Shown in pieces: positions 35,152 through 44,567 of a stretch of 64,000 nucleotides of DNA. The stretch spans positions 1 through 64,000 of the forward strand of contig JAJDDB010000009.1 in NCBI GenBank assembly GCA_029260575.1, given 5' to 3'. The notes beneath the pieces were generated by a model, which was not told where the DNA came from, searched no databases, and worked only from the letters and a program-made list of their open reading frames with translations. The stretch's first letter is position 1; each line of letters starts with the position of its first letter. The DNA is from Phycisphaerales bacterium. GTDB taxonomy: Bacteria > Planctomycetota > Phycisphaerae > Phycisphaerales > SM1A02. A program made the position numbers and the translations under genes.

Positions 35152-35652
35152 ATGTTCCGATGTGCCGCTTCTTTGACGCTGACCGCTGTTGCAGTTCTTG
35201 CGCTGTCCGCCTGCCATTCACCAAAGGGCGGCATCATGCCGTACACCGGCGGCACGGATGTGTTCTATTCCGGCGAGTATCTTCCCGCCACGATCACATT
35301 GATGGACACTCGAACCGACGAAGTGATCTTTGCGATTGATGTTCCCACCGGCCAGCAGATAGTGTTGCAGTTCCTCGACGGTGAAGGCGATGATCCGGTC
35401 TACGCGCCTGACCTGATGATGTATGAGTTGATGGAACGCGGCACGTCCTTCGGCAAGCTGCGAAACGCCATCACTGTTCCCTCAGCGGACGTACGGCGAA
35501 TCGATGTCAACTATCGACCGGGGCCTGAGAATCGACCCGAGCAGGAAGACATGCAGTATGCGACCGAAGATTCCGAGGCTCCGGAATGGTGGAGCAATGA
35601 GGGCGGCAGACAGTCCAGCGAATCGCCCGCGGTCAATATCTACGACGATTGA
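35152..35652 (+). CDS. Lipoprotein of unknown function
   Basis: The 166-residue protein has a lipoprotein signal peptide with lipobox LSAC at about position 20. The mature part has a short beta-rich region (DVFYSGEYLPATITLMDTRTDEVIFAIDVPTGQQIV) and an acidic, disordered C-terminus. I do not recognise the family. The ATG at 35152 has a CAGGAG ribosome-binding site. It is a single-gene unit closed by the terminator at 35683. Confidence 0.8.
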   Translation: MFRCAASLTLTAVAVLALSACHSPKGGIMPYTGGTDVFYSGEYLPATITLMDTRTDEVIFAIDVPTGQQIVLQFLDGEGDDPVYAPDLMMYELMERGTSFGKLRNAITVPSADVRRIDVNYRPGPENRPEQEDMQYATEDSEAPEWWSNEGGRQSSESPAVNIYDD

Positions 35653-35682
35653 GCGTGACAGCGCAGTCAATGATTACCCAAG

Positions 35683-35706
35683 CCGGCGTCCAGAACGCCG
35701 GTTTTT
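35683..35706 (+). terminator. Intrinsic terminator after the lipoprotein gene
   Basis: CCGGCGT and ACGCCGG form a perfect 7-bp stem with a 5-nt loop, followed by five T residues. It separates the lipoprotein gene from the mutase operon. Confidence 0.88.
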
Positions 35707-35830
35707 CATGCGCAGGCGGATATCAGGAGGTCTTGGCAGCAGCGAACTGACGAATTCCAGTGATTGCCCGGACTTTCGCCCGCTACGATAGTGCAAGCGA
35801 ATCGCACTCCCTTTTTCTGGAATCTTTTTC

Positions 35831-37504
35831 ATGAGCACGATCGACAAGAACACCCATGCCGAGACCGCCCGCCAGCAGGGCATTGACCCGGAATCTGTCA
35901 CAATCTCCGGCTATGCAGTGGATGAGTGTTACGGCCCTGCGACGTCGCGGACGACGGACGCAGGAAACCCGACGCAGCCGCATGATCGCATCGGCCAGCC
36001 GGGCGAATTCCCATTTACGCGCGGCATCCACAAGAACATGTATCGCGGGCGGTTGTGGACGATGCGCCAGTTTGCCGGATTCGGCAGCGCTGCCAACACC
36101 AACGAGCGGTTCAAGTACCTGCTGCAGAATGCCAAGGGCACAAGTGCGAATACCGGTTTGTCGACCGCGTTCGATCTGCCGACGCTGATGGGTCGCGACA
36201 GCGATGATCCGCTGTCTGCTGGTGAAGTCGGCAGGTGTGGTGTGGCGATCGACACGATCGATGACATGCACCGGTTGTACGCAGATATTCCATTGGAAGA
36301 TGTGACTGTCAGCCAGACGATCAACGGACCGGCTGCGATTATCTGGGCGATGTATCTCGCAATGGCTCGCCAGCGCGGCTTCGACTGGAACAAGCTCGGC
36401 GGCACATTACAGAATGACATTCTCAAAGAATTCCATTCGCAAAACGAATTCATCTATCCGCCCGAGCCGTCGGTGAAACTGGTTGTGGACACGATCGAAT
36501 TCCAGACCAAGCACGTGCCGCGCTGGAACAGCGTGTCGATTTCGGGCTATCACATTCGCGAGGCCGGCTCGAACGCAGTGCAGGAACTCGCGTTTACGTT
36601 GCGCGACGGTATGGAATATGTCGAAGCAGCGATGCAGCGGGGCCTCGATGTCGATGAATTCGCGCCGCGGTTGTCGTTTTTCTTCAACGCACATAACGAG
36701 TTCTTCGAAGAGATCTGCAAGCTGCGGGCAGCACGACGCATCTGGTCTTCGATGATGCGTGATCGGTTCGGCGCAAAAAACTCCCGAAGCTGGTTGATGC
36801 GCACGCATGTGCAGACAGCCGGTTGTTCGCTCACAGAACAGCAGCCGCTGAATAACATTGTTCGCGTGGCCTACCAGGCGATGGCAGGCGTGCTGGGCGG
36901 GTGCCAGTCGCTGCATACGGATTCGATGGATGAGACGCTTGGTTTGCCGACGGATACTGCGGTGCGGGTGGCCCTTCGCACGCAGCAGATTCTTGCGCAC
37001 GAAACCGGCGTACACCGCACGGTCGATCCGCTGGGCGGGTCGTGGTTTATCGAATCGCTGACCGATCAGATGGAAAGCGATGCACTGGACATCATCCGCG
37101 CGATTGATGACATGGGCGGAGTTGTCGAGGGTATTCACAAGGGATATTTCCGCAGATCCATTGCCGAGGCAAGTTACCGCTTCGGCCAGGAAATGGAAGC
37201 GGGCGATCGCATCATCGTCGGCGTCAACGCGTATCCCGATGGCAACGATGCGCATGATGTCGAGATACTGCAGATTTCACACCAGGTGGAAACGGATCAG
37301 AACGCGCAGCTCGAGCAGTTCCGCACCGAGCGTGATGATGCGGGTGTAGCCAATGCACTGGAAGCAATTCGAATTGCAGCGCGCGAAGACAAGAACGTCA
37401 TGCCGGCGTTGGTGGACGGCGCGGAAGCGCGGTGCACGCTGGGCGAAATGGTGCAGGCGCTGGCGGATGTGTACGGCCGCTACACCGGCGGCCCGGAGTG
37501 GTGA
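35831..37504 (+). CDS. B12-dependent acyl-CoA mutase large subunit, isobutyryl-CoA mutase-like
   Basis: This 557-residue protein is the substrate-binding TIM-barrel subunit of a coenzyme B12-dependent acyl-CoA mutase. Conserved segments include [46 protein letters not shown] and [10 protein letters not shown]. The C-terminal B12-binding domain is absent, so a separate small subunit is needed; it is not in the window. The two residues that separate subfamilies are Phe81 (in RQFAGF) and Gln204 (in SQNEF), as in isobutyryl-CoA mutase, where methylmalonyl-CoA mutase has Tyr and Arg. Interconversion of isobutyryl- and butyryl-CoA is therefore more likely. It heads a four-gene operon. Confidence 0.88.
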   Translation: MSTIDKNTHAETARQQGIDPESVTISGYAVDECYGPATSRTTDAGNPTQPHDRIGQPGEFPFTRGIHKNMYRGRLWTMRQFAGFGSAANTNERFKYLLQNAKGTSANTGLSTAFDLPTLMGRDSDDPLSAGEVGRCGVAIDTIDDMHRLYADIPLEDVTVSQTINGPAAIIWAMYLAMARQRGFDWNKLGGTLQNDILKEFHSQNEFIYPPEPSVKLVVDTIEFQTKHVPRWNSVSISGYHIREAGSNAVQELAFTLRDGMEYVEAAMQRGLDVDEFAPRLSFFFNAHNEFFEEICKLRAARRIWSSMMRDRFGAKNSRSWLMRTHVQTAGCSLTEQQPLNNIVRVAYQAMAGVLGGCQSLHTDSMDETLGLPTDTAVRVALRTQQILAHETGVHRTVDPLGGSWFIESLTDQMESDALDIIRAIDDMGGVVEGIHKGYFRRSIAEASYRFGQEMEAGDRIIVGVNAYPDGNDAHDVEILQISHQVETDQNAQLEQFRTERDDAGVANALEAIRIAAREDKNVMPALVDGAEARCTLGEMVQALADVYGRYTGGPEW

Positions 37505-37531
37505 AACGCCGGCACACTGTAAGATCTCTTC

Positions 37532-37849
37532 ATGCCCTACGTCATTGCATGCTTTCGTCCGAAGCCGGGCAAAGAGCAGGAACTGCTTGAGGTGGTGCGC
37601 GATCACATGCCGGTGCTGCGCACCCATGATCTGATTACTGATCGGCCGTGTTCTGTCATGCGCGCACCGGATGGGTGCATCATTGAAGTCTTTGAATGGA
37701 AATCGCAGGTTGCGATCGAAGCAGCGCACAACAATGATGATGTCCGCGCCCTGTGGAAGCGATACGAAGCGTGTTGCGAGTACATCCCGCTGAATCAGTT
37801 GCCCAATGCGGGCGACATGTTTGCGGGGTTTGAGCCGGTTGATCTCTGA
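37532..37849 (+). CDS. ABM-like ferredoxin-fold dimeric protein
   Basis: The 105-residue protein looks like an antibiotic-biosynthesis-monooxygenase (ABM) domain: YVIACFRPKPGKEQELLEVVRDHMPVLR, then IIEVFEWKSQVAIEAAH and a short WKRYEACCEYI helix. Such domains act as small oxygenases, heme-degrading enzymes or binding proteins; no specific activity can be assigned. It starts 27 nt after the mutase gene and is probably cotranscribed with it. Confidence 0.75.
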   Translation: MPYVIACFRPKPGKEQELLEVVRDHMPVLRTHDLITDRPCSVMRAPDGCIIEVFEWKSQVAIEAAHNNDDVRALWKRYEACCEYIPLNQLPNAGDMFAGFEPVDL

Positions 37850-37884
37850 CGCTGCCGCCTTGGTGATCGCGGTATGCTTTGGCT

Positions 37885-38706
37885 ATGAAGATTGCACTGA
37901 TTCAGCAGCACGCAACTGATGATCTTGAAGGCAACCGCGAGCGAGGGCTGGAAGCGGCGCATCGTGCTGCCGATGCAGGAGCACATGTCATCGGATTTGC
38001 GGAGTTGGCATTCAATCCGTTCTACCCGCAGCAGCATGCAACGCCGGAGCTGCTTGCGCTGGCGGAAACCATTCCCGGACCGACGACGGAGATGTTCATT
38101 GATTTTGCGCGGAAGCGCAACGTTGTTGTCGTGTTGAATGTCTTTGAGCGTTCGGGCGACAAAACGTTTGATACCTCGCCGGTGATTGATGCGGATGGTG
38201 CGCTGCTCGGCTGCACGCGAATGGTGCACATCACCGACTACGCGTGGTTTCATGAACAGGGGTACTACGCGCCTGGCGATCGTGGCGCGCCGGTGTATGA
38301 AACAGCGTTTGGGAAGATTGGTGTAGCAATCTGTTACGACCGTCACTTCCCGGAGTACATGCGAGCGCTGGCACTGAATGGCGCGGAGGTGGTGTTCATT
38401 CCGCAGGCGGGTGCGGTGGATGAGTGGCCGGCGGGTTTGTATGAAGCGGAACTGCGCGTAGCTGCGTTTCAGAACGGATATTTCACTGCGCTGTGCAACC
38501 GCGTGGGGGTAGAGGGAGAACTCGAATTTGCTGGCGAGTCGTTTGTCTGCGATCCGGCGGGGAGCGTCATCGGGCGAGCTGCGAGTCAACGCGATGATGT
38601 CTTGTTGTGTGATGTTGATCTTGAAGCTGTGCAGAAGTCGCATGCGCGGAAGTTATTTCTGCGCGATCGTCGGCCGGAGTTGTATGGCAAATGGCTGGAG
38701 TATTGA
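37885..38706 (+). CDS. Nitrilase-superfamily amidohydrolase with altered lysine position
   Basis: The 273-residue protein has the nitrilase/carbamoylputrescine amidase fold: GFAELAFNPFYP with catalytic Glu40, AICYDRHFPE with nucleophile Cys150 and a normal C-terminus. At the catalytic lysine site, where the family has RKxHIPD, this protein reads RMVHITD, so Met113 seems to replace Lys. Either a neighbouring residue serves instead or the reaction differs. The substrate is unknown; amides and N-carbamoyl compounds are typical. The ATG at 37885 is preferred over TTG 37879. Its stop overlaps the next start (TGATG). Confidence 0.83.
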   Translation: MKIALIQQHATDDLEGNRERGLEAAHRAADAGAHVIGFAELAFNPFYPQQHATPELLALAETIPGPTTEMFIDFARKRNVVVVLNVFERSGDKTFDTSPVIDADGALLGCTRMVHITDYAWFHEQGYYAPGDRGAPVYETAFGKIGVAICYDRHFPEYMRALALNGAEVVFIPQAGAVDEWPAGLYEAELRVAAFQNGYFTALCNRVGVEGELEFAGESFVCDPAGSVIGRAASQRDDVLLCDVDLEAVQKSHARKLFLRDRRPELYGKWLEY

Positions 38707-39707
38707 TGTCGGTGTACCAGAGCAATCCCGACAAATTGCCGGACAGTGTCTTTGAACCGGGCACTGTTGAGCATCTCGTTGAAGGCAACACGGGCAGGCT
38801 GCTCGACCCGCGGCGCACGCCTGTCACGCTTGTCGGCATTGATGTTTCCACCGGGATGTTCACTGTACGGCTGGAGGATTTTGAAGACGCTGGCGCGTTA
38901 TGGCACGTGCCTTTTGAGAAAATCAACGGTTATCAGTTCGCGCGTGGAAGCGCGCGAGCGCCGATGCAACGGGGGCAACACTTTCGGCAGGCAATTGAGC
39001 GATTTGATCTGCCGCTGCGCATTCATATTGATTCGGCAACGGCACGCGCGACGCAGTTGCGCATTGATGCAGCGCAGGCGTTGGCAACAACGTGGCTTGA
39101 GGCGCATTCACGATTTCTGAAACGCGACGCTACATTGCCCGACCCCCGGACTCGGCAGGGTGATTCACACTTGCAGCAGGATCTGCAGCAATACATGCAC
39201 GAGCGAGGCGTACTTGATATTGAGCAGGCGGTGTCGGAGGGTTGCGTGCGCAATCCGCATTCGGGTGAGATGATCAAAGCGCATCGAATTGTGTTGGCAG
39301 AACTCGGACTTGCGGCATTCGAAGGAACTGTAATTCGTGACGAAACTGTTCTGGCAAGAATGTGGAGCAGGCAGCGACGGACGGATCACATTGTGCAGCG
39401 ATTTGCATTCTTGCGTGCATTGTTTGGGTTGATGGATGTAGGAGAATTGCTGCTGTTTCGGGGATGTTATTCAGATGTTGGACAGCTGCTCCCGCCGATC
39501 AATCAATCGTTTGTCAGCACGACTACGAATATTGATGTTGCTCGTTCGCATTTTGATGCGGATACATTGATTAATGCTGCTCTGTACCGTCAACGCGTGC
39601 CGATTGAGCGTGTGTTCATGAGCTATTACGAAACTGCTGAGATGAACCAGCACTTCCTGGAAGCGGAAGTCGTTCTTCTGCACGATCCCGGCAATACAAT
39701 GTTCTGA
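38706..39707 (+). CDS. Unknown protein with ADP-ribosyltransferase-like C-terminus
   Basis: I do not recognise the full-length family (333 residues). The last 90 residues show the order of R-S-E-class ADP-ribosyltransferases: LLLFRG with Arg252, SFVSTTTNIDVARSHF with Ser268 and the STT turn, then LEAEVVLLHDPG with Glu319-x-Glu321. Residues 1-80 form a beta-rich unit (VTLVGIDVSTGMFTVRLEDFED) and residues 100-240 are helical. No signal peptide is present, so it should act in the cytosol. The start overlaps the nitrilase stop by one base, so it is translationally coupled in the mutase operon. No antitoxin- or macrodomain-like partner is adjacent. The ART call is a motif-level inference. Confidence 0.6.
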   Translation: MSVYQSNPDKLPDSVFEPGTVEHLVEGNTGRLLDPRRTPVTLVGIDVSTGMFTVRLEDFEDAGALWHVPFEKINGYQFARGSARAPMQRGQHFRQAIERFDLPLRIHIDSATARATQLRIDAAQALATTWLEAHSRFLKRDATLPDPRTRQGDSHLQQDLQQYMHERGVLDIEQAVSEGCVRNPHSGEMIKAHRIVLAELGLAAFEGTVIRDETVLARMWSRQRRTDHIVQRFAFLRALFGLMDVGELLLFRGCYSDVGQLLPPINQSFVSTTTNIDVARSHFDADTLINAALYRQRVPIERVFMSYYETAEMNQHFLEAEVVLLHDPGNTMF

Positions 39708-39721
39708 AGCGCTTTTCAATC

Positions 39722-40573
39722 TCATGCAATTGCTGCGTTGTCGATGAGTCGCACTTGGTCAACGTGTGCTGCTATGAGCGCCCGTGCGGGCTGTGCCATA
39801 TGTTCGATCGGCAGCAGTGTCTGTGCATCGCGCACGACCGCGTAGTCAATGTTCAAGTGATGTGCATGCAGAACATTGATCATTAGTTGTTCTACATCTT
39901 GTGCGTTGATGCTGCCGGCAGATTCATGAGCAAGCGTTTGGGCAGCGCGCAGCGCAACATTCAGGCCGAGTGCGCGTTCACGCTGCGATGTACTGAGGTA
40001 TGCGTTTCGGCTGCTGAGCGCAAGATCGTCCGAATCGCGGTGGGTTTGAGCCGCATCGATGCAAATATCGCCCCATCGATCAGGAATTGATTGCGCAGAC
40101 CGCTGCACCATCTGCTGAATGACGCGCAGCTGCTGGTAGTCTTTTTCGCCGAAGACAGCGACAGCGGGGCGCAATAGATCAAACAGCCGGGCGACAACCT
40201 GGCAGACACCTTCGAAATGTCCCGGCCGGTGTGCATCTTCCAGGCCGGGCAATGTTGCGGCAGGCGGCAACGGCGGTTTCGAAATTTCGACATCCGCCGG
40301 GTACATCACATCGACGTCCGGCGCGAAGACTGCTGTCGCGCCGGCTTGGGCAGCTTCTGCGACATCTGACTCCAGATCGCGCGGGTAGCGCTCAAAGTCT
40401 TCATCCGGGCCGAATTGGGTGGGATTGACGAAAATACTGACGACAACAGGGTATCCGAGTTGTGCTGCCCGGCGGATTAATGCCAAATGGCCTGCGTGCA
40501 GGGCTCCCATCGTGGGAACGAGGCTTCCGCCGGAAATCTCGTGCAGATCGTGATTCTCGTGAAAAACGCGCAT
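39722..40573 (-). CDS. panC: Pantothenate synthetase
   Basis: PanC (283 residues) joins pantoate and beta-alanine with ATP. It has the PTMGALHAGH motif with the HxGH nucleotide-binding histidines, SIFVNPTQFGPDEDF, FGEKDYQQL and the KMSKS-like LALSSRN. The length is normal for the family. It is convergent with the ART-like gene, with 14 nt between the stops. panB and panD are not in the window. Confidence 0.96.
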   Translation of the reverse strand: MRVFHENHDLHEISGGSLVPTMGALHAGHLALIRRAAQLGYPVVVSIFVNPTQFGPDEDFERYPRDLESDVAEAAQAGATAVFAPDVDVMYPADVEISKPPLPPAATLPGLEDAHRPGHFEGVCQVVARLFDLLRPAVAVFGEKDYQQLRVIQQMVQRSAQSIPDRWGDICIDAAQTHRDSDDLALSSRNAYLSTSQRERALGLNVALRAAQTLAHESAGSINAQDVEQLMINVLHAHHLNIDYAVVRDAQTLLPIEHMAQPARALIAAHVDQVRLIDNAAIA

Positions 40574-40700
40574 ATGCTCTCAGGTCTTGTGTCGATGGAT
40601 GCATGGGCAGCAGGCCCGACGCACCGCCGGCGAGATTCATGCGTAGAATACGTCGAGTGCAGATGAATGCACCAATTTTGAACGTCTGGGAGTTGAATCA

Positions 40701-41093
40701 ATGTCCGTGAACGTAACCGAGTCCGCAGCACGCGAAATAGCCAGCATCATCAAGCAGCAGGAACTTGATCCGGAGAAGGTATGCCTGCGCGTGGGCGTCA
40801 AGGGCGGGGGATGCTCCGGTTTCAATTACATTCTCGACCTGACCGAGAGCACGCGCGACAGCGATGAACTGTGGGAATTCACCTACGCGATCAGCGGATC
40901 GAACGGCACAGCAAACGGCAACGGTGATGCAGGACAGCCATTCTCAGTGCGCGTGATTTGCGATCCGAAAAGCCTGCTGTATCTCAATGGCACGGAAATT
41001 GACTTCAAAGACGAAGTCATGGGCCGCGGGTTCGTCTTCAACAATCCGAACGCGACAAGTACGTGCGGCTGCGGGTCCAGCTTCAGCGCCTGA
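40701..41093 (+). CDS. Iron-sulfur cluster assembly protein, IscA/ErpA type
   Basis: The 130-residue A-type carrier has the three conserved cysteines: GGGCSGF and the C-terminal CGCGSSF. It would receive and pass on Fe-S clusters to apoproteins such as NadA, which is encoded near the right end. A short Asn/Gly-rich insertion (SGSNGTANGNGDAG) in the middle is unusual. It is divergent from panC and convergent with adenylate kinase. Confidence 0.92.
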   Translation: MSVNVTESAAREIASIIKQQELDPEKVCLRVGVKGGGCSGFNYILDLTESTRDSDELWEFTYAISGSNGTANGNGDAGQPFSVRVICDPKSLLYLNGTEIDFKDEVMGRGFVFNNPNATSTCGCGSSFSA

Positions 41094-41111
41094 ACGGATA
41101 CACCGTCCGCA

Positions 41112-41729
41112 TCACTCCAGCGGATTCTTGAAGCTCTCTGTATACACTGGTGTCAGTGCATCAAGAATGTTGCGCAACACTTCGACCGGCGCTGCGGTTG
41201 CTTTGATTTCCACGACGATATTCGGCTCGAAAATCGCAAGCAGCGGCGCGGTTTCTTGTTTGTAGACCTCAAAGCGCTTGCGGATGACGCTTTCATCGGC
41301 ATCGTCATGTCGGTTTTCTTTCTCGGCCCGCCGTTTCATACGTTTGACCATCAGGTCTATATCCGGCGTCGCCAGATGCACTACCCGCAGCACGGATATG
41401 TAGTCGTCCATCAGCCTGATCTGTTGCACGCTTCGAGGAATACCATCGAGCAGGAGAATGTCGCGCTCGGAGTCGTAGTTTCCGGACGCGATCTGTTTGT
41501 CCATGTATTCGCGCCAGCATTCGACGGTCAGATCGTCGGGCACGAGCAGTCCCTTGGAGGAAAACTCCATGAACTTGCGGCCGAGTTCGGAGTCTGCATC
41601 GACAGCGCGGAACATGTCACCGCTGGCCATGTGAAAGAATCCGGGAACTCTGCCGAGGATCCTTCCCTGCGTGCCCTTTCCCACGCCTGGTGGGCCGAAC
41701 AGCAAGACACATCGAAAACGCTCGGGCAT
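41112..41729 (-). CDS. Adenylate kinase family protein
   Basis: The 205-residue P-loop kinase has GPPGVGKGTQG, ASGDMFRA, LLLDGIPRS and an Arg-rich catalytic segment (KRMKRRAEKEN). The LID is of the short type without zinc cysteines. It transfers phosphate between ATP and AMP or a related nucleoside monophosphate. The DGIPRS form in place of DGFPR is a small deviation, so another NMP specificity is possible. Confidence 0.9.
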   Translation of the reverse strand: MPERFRCVLLFGPPGVGKGTQGRILGRVPGFFHMASGDMFRAVDADSELGRKFMEFSSKGLLVPDDLTVECWREYMDKQIASGNYDSERDILLLDGIPRSVQQIRLMDDYISVLRVVHLATPDIDLMVKRMKRRAEKENRHDDADESVIRKRFEVYKQETAPLLAIFEPNIVVEIKATAAPVEVLRNILDALTPVYTESFKNPLE

Positions 41730-41972
41730 ATCAACTTCACTCCTCTTGGCGGCGGGTAATCGACGCTGTTGCGTGGGTCGCTTGCGTCACAAAAGACCAG
41801 TATGGCGGGAAAGGGCATCGGCGAAAAGCGCCCCGGCGGTTGGTGGCGAATCGCCCGATCCCGCACAATCATAGTTGTCCGATAATCCCGTCAATTGCAG
41901 CCTGTGTACGGCATGTTGGACTGTCCGCGGAGTCTAGCGACCGCATGTCGAAGGCGGTATGGTAGCTGTTCT

Positions 41973-43745
41973 ATGGCCGCAGATGCAGTGTTGAAAGGAC
42001 TCACGCGACGGTGGCGGTGGCGCGGCAGTGCTGGGCCGGCGGGCAGCGTCGGCGGGATTGCCGATCGTGTGCTGCACGTCCGAGGGTTGACTGATCGGGA
42101 CGCAATTGCCCGATTCTGTGAACCACGTCTGACTGACCTGCACAACCCCGCGCAACTGGCAGACATCGACCGCGCCGCCGAGCGCATTGTCCATGCAGTG
42201 CGCAGCGCACAGTCAATCGTGATCTATGGCGATTACGATGTCGATGGCATCACTGCGACTTCGGTGCTCTATCACACGATCAAGGCTCTTGATCCAGCGG
42301 CACGTGTGACGTCCTACATTCCGCATCGACTCGATGAAGGATACGGCCTCAATGCGGATGCACTTGTGAACCTGCGCCGCGAAGGCGCTGATCTTGTTAT
42401 TTCCGTAGATTGCGGCGCGACTGCGGTAGAACCGGCTTTGGTTGCGCGCGAAGCTGGTCTTGATCTCATTATTACGGATCATCACAACATTCCAGAAGAC
42501 GAATCGCAGCTTCCGGCATGCGTCGCGCTGATTCACCCGCGCAGACCCGGCGGCAGTTATCCCTTCGGCGAATTGTGCGGCGCGGGTGTTGCATTCAAAC
42601 TTGCCTGGCATCTTGCAACTGTGTGGTGCAACTCCGAGCGTGTCAGTGAGCAGTTGCAGCAGGTGCTGCTGCGCATGCTTCCGCTGGTCGCACTGGGGAC
42701 GATTGCCGATGTCGTGCCGCTCGTGGGCGAGAATCGTGTGTTGACGAGCTTCGGTTTGCGGCTGATTCGCGAATCGCCGATCGTCGGGTTGCGGGCATTG
42801 ATCGAAGCGTCGAACCTCATGAATGAGAATATCGATTCGCACAAGGTCGGGTTCCAACTTGCGCCGCGATTGAATGCCTGTGGGCGTATGGGACATGCGC
42901 GCGAAGCGGTGCACCTGCTGACTGATGCGGATGAGACTGAATCCCGCCGAATAGCCAAGCATCTCACCAAACAAAATCGTCAGCGGCAGAGCGTCGAGCG
43001 GCGGATTGTGCAGCAGGCGGCTGATCGTGCGGAAGCACTCTGGATGACGACGGACGAGTGCAAGATTATTGTGCTTGCGGATGAACAGTGGCATCCGGGC
43101 GTGGTGGGAATAGTTTGCTCGCGGCTGGTTGATCGATTCGGTCGGCCGACCATTCTTATGAACCGGACCAACGGACTCTGCAGAGGTTCAGCTCGCAGTA
43201 TTGACGGTTATTCGATTCACGATGCGCTGCAGCAACATGCAGCCATGCTTGAGACGTGGGGCGGCCATGATGTCGCAGCCGGGTTGAGTGTTACCGAAGA
43301 CAATTACGAGCCGTTGGTGCAGTCGCTGACAGAGCACGCCAATGCGAATATCAGTGTTGAGCAGCTCACGCCTGTGATTGAACTTGATTGCACGATGCGG
43401 TTTGATGAACTTGATGTACCTGAAGTGAAACGTTTGGCGGCGCTGGGGCCGTTTGGTCGTGAACATCCTCGACCGACGTTGCTTGCTGATAGTGTCCGAC
43501 TGACGGAGGTGCCGAAACAGATGGGCAGTCAGGGGCGTCACCTCGAGCTGCGCTGCGCTCAGGATACCGAATCCGGGCGGCGGATTTTGCGGTGTATCTG
43601 GTGGGGGCAGGGTTCGCGGGCGGCGGATTTTGCAACCGGAATGCGGCTGGATCTTGCGATTGAACCGAAGCTCAACGAGTGGAACGGCCGGAAGAGCGTT
43701 GAAGCAGAGATACGCGATGTCCGCATCGTACGGTCTGACGGCTGA
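41973..43745 (+). CDS. recJ: Single-stranded-DNA-specific exonuclease RecJ
   Basis: RecJ (590 residues) degrades single-stranded DNA 5'-3' in recombination and mismatch repair. The DHH-family motifs are complete: YGDYDVDG near residue 85, SVDCGA, TDHHNIP and a DHHA1 domain with RGSARS and GGHDVAAGLSV. The C-terminal OB-fold (EVPKQMGSQGRHLELRC) is also present. I choose the ATG at 41973; 41895 and 41913 are in frame. It is divergent from adenylate kinase. Confidence 0.93.
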   Translation: MAADAVLKGLTRRWRWRGSAGPAGSVGGIADRVLHVRGLTDRDAIARFCEPRLTDLHNPAQLADIDRAAERIVHAVRSAQSIVIYGDYDVDGITATSVLYHTIKALDPAARVTSYIPHRLDEGYGLNADALVNLRREGADLVISVDCGATAVEPALVAREAGLDLIITDHHNIPEDESQLPACVALIHPRRPGGSYPFGELCGAGVAFKLAWHLATVWCNSERVSEQLQQVLLRMLPLVALGTIADVVPLVGENRVLTSFGLRLIRESPIVGLRALIEASNLMNENIDSHKVGFQLAPRLNACGRMGHAREAVHLLTDADETESRRIAKHLTKQNRQRQSVERRIVQQAADRAEALWMTTDECKIIVLADEQWHPGVVGIVCSRLVDRFGRPTILMNRTNGLCRGSARSIDGYSIHDALQQHAAMLETWGGHDVAAGLSVTEDNYEPLVQSLTEHANANISVEQLTPVIELDCTMRFDELDVPEVKRLAALGPFGREHPRPTLLADSVRLTEVPKQMGSQGRHLELRCAQDTESGRRILRCIWWGQGSRAADFATGMRLDLAIEPKLNEWNGRKSVEAEIRDVRIVRSDG

Positions 43746-43754
43746 ACAATGCGG

Positions 43755-44567
43755 TCAATATGCAGAGGATTCTGCTGTAGCACCGCGGCCGACAGATGCA
43801 AGCTCACCATCATCAGCAGGTGATTGTGCATAGCCGAGTTGCTGCTGCTCGAGTGCGATTGCCTGGACGTTATGGCGGATTCGCATTACGAATGCCTGTG
43901 GCGTATCTGTAGCGGTAAAGCGCATGGGTGTGCCGAAGCGCACGTGAATGTCGCCCGCGCCGGGAAGAAATGCTTTGCAGGGCAGGACGCGATCGCCGCC
44001 ACAAACGTGAATCGGCACGATCGGCCGTTCACTAAATTTTGCAAGAACACCCACGCCGAGTTTGAACGGCTTGAGCTGCGCTGTTCTGCTTCGTGTGCCT
44101 TCCGGATACAACAGCAGATTCCAGCCATCGCGTACAAGGTGCAGCGCAGTGCGAATCGAGCGCAGCGGCGGGCCGTGACGATCGAATGCAAATGCGTGGA
44201 AACCTGAGGCAACGAGATACTGCAGACAAATATTCGGAACCTTGGCTAGAGCCTTGCTGTCTTTGGAGCCGAATACGTCCAGCGCCGCTGCGACAGCCGT
44301 GCGCGAGCGCAAACAACGTGGAAGCGACCCGAGAATCGCTGCGGTGTCGACATGACTCATGTGATTGGCTGCGAATATGATCGGCGGTTCGATGCCTTCG
44401 AGGTGATCCAGCCCGTGTGGAACCCATTGGAACCTGCGGACGTGCCGCAAGATCTCGACGCCGCCGTTGACCATCGGACGCAAACCGCGCACAACCGGAC
44501 TTGCGAACCGGCGTTCGATCTCAACTGCGGTCGGCGGAGCGACGCGATGGGCTCGCGAATTCGTCAT
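43755..44567 (-). CDS. 1-acylglycerol-3-phosphate O-acyltransferase (PlsC-like)
   Basis: The 270-residue protein has acyltransferase block I NHMSHVD (H-x4-D), the FAFDRHGPP region and block III YPEGTRSR, followed by VPIHVCG. It would acylate lysophosphatidate or a related glycerolipid at the cytoplasmic membrane. Its ATG overlaps the DegT stop by 4 nt, suggesting coupled translation with that gene. Acyl acceptor and donor cannot be told from sequence. Confidence 0.88.
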   Translation of the reverse strand: MTNSRAHRVAPPTAVEIERRFASPVVRGLRPMVNGGVEILRHVRRFQWVPHGLDHLEGIEPPIIFAANHMSHVDTAAILGSLPRCLRSRTAVAAALDVFGSKDSKALAKVPNICLQYLVASGFHAFAFDRHGPPLRSIRTALHLVRDGWNLLLYPEGTRSRTAQLKPFKLGVGVLAKFSERPIVPIHVCGGDRVLPCKAFLPGAGDIHVRFGTPMRFTATDTPQAFVMRIRHNVQAIALEQQQLGYAQSPADDGELASVGRGATAESSAY

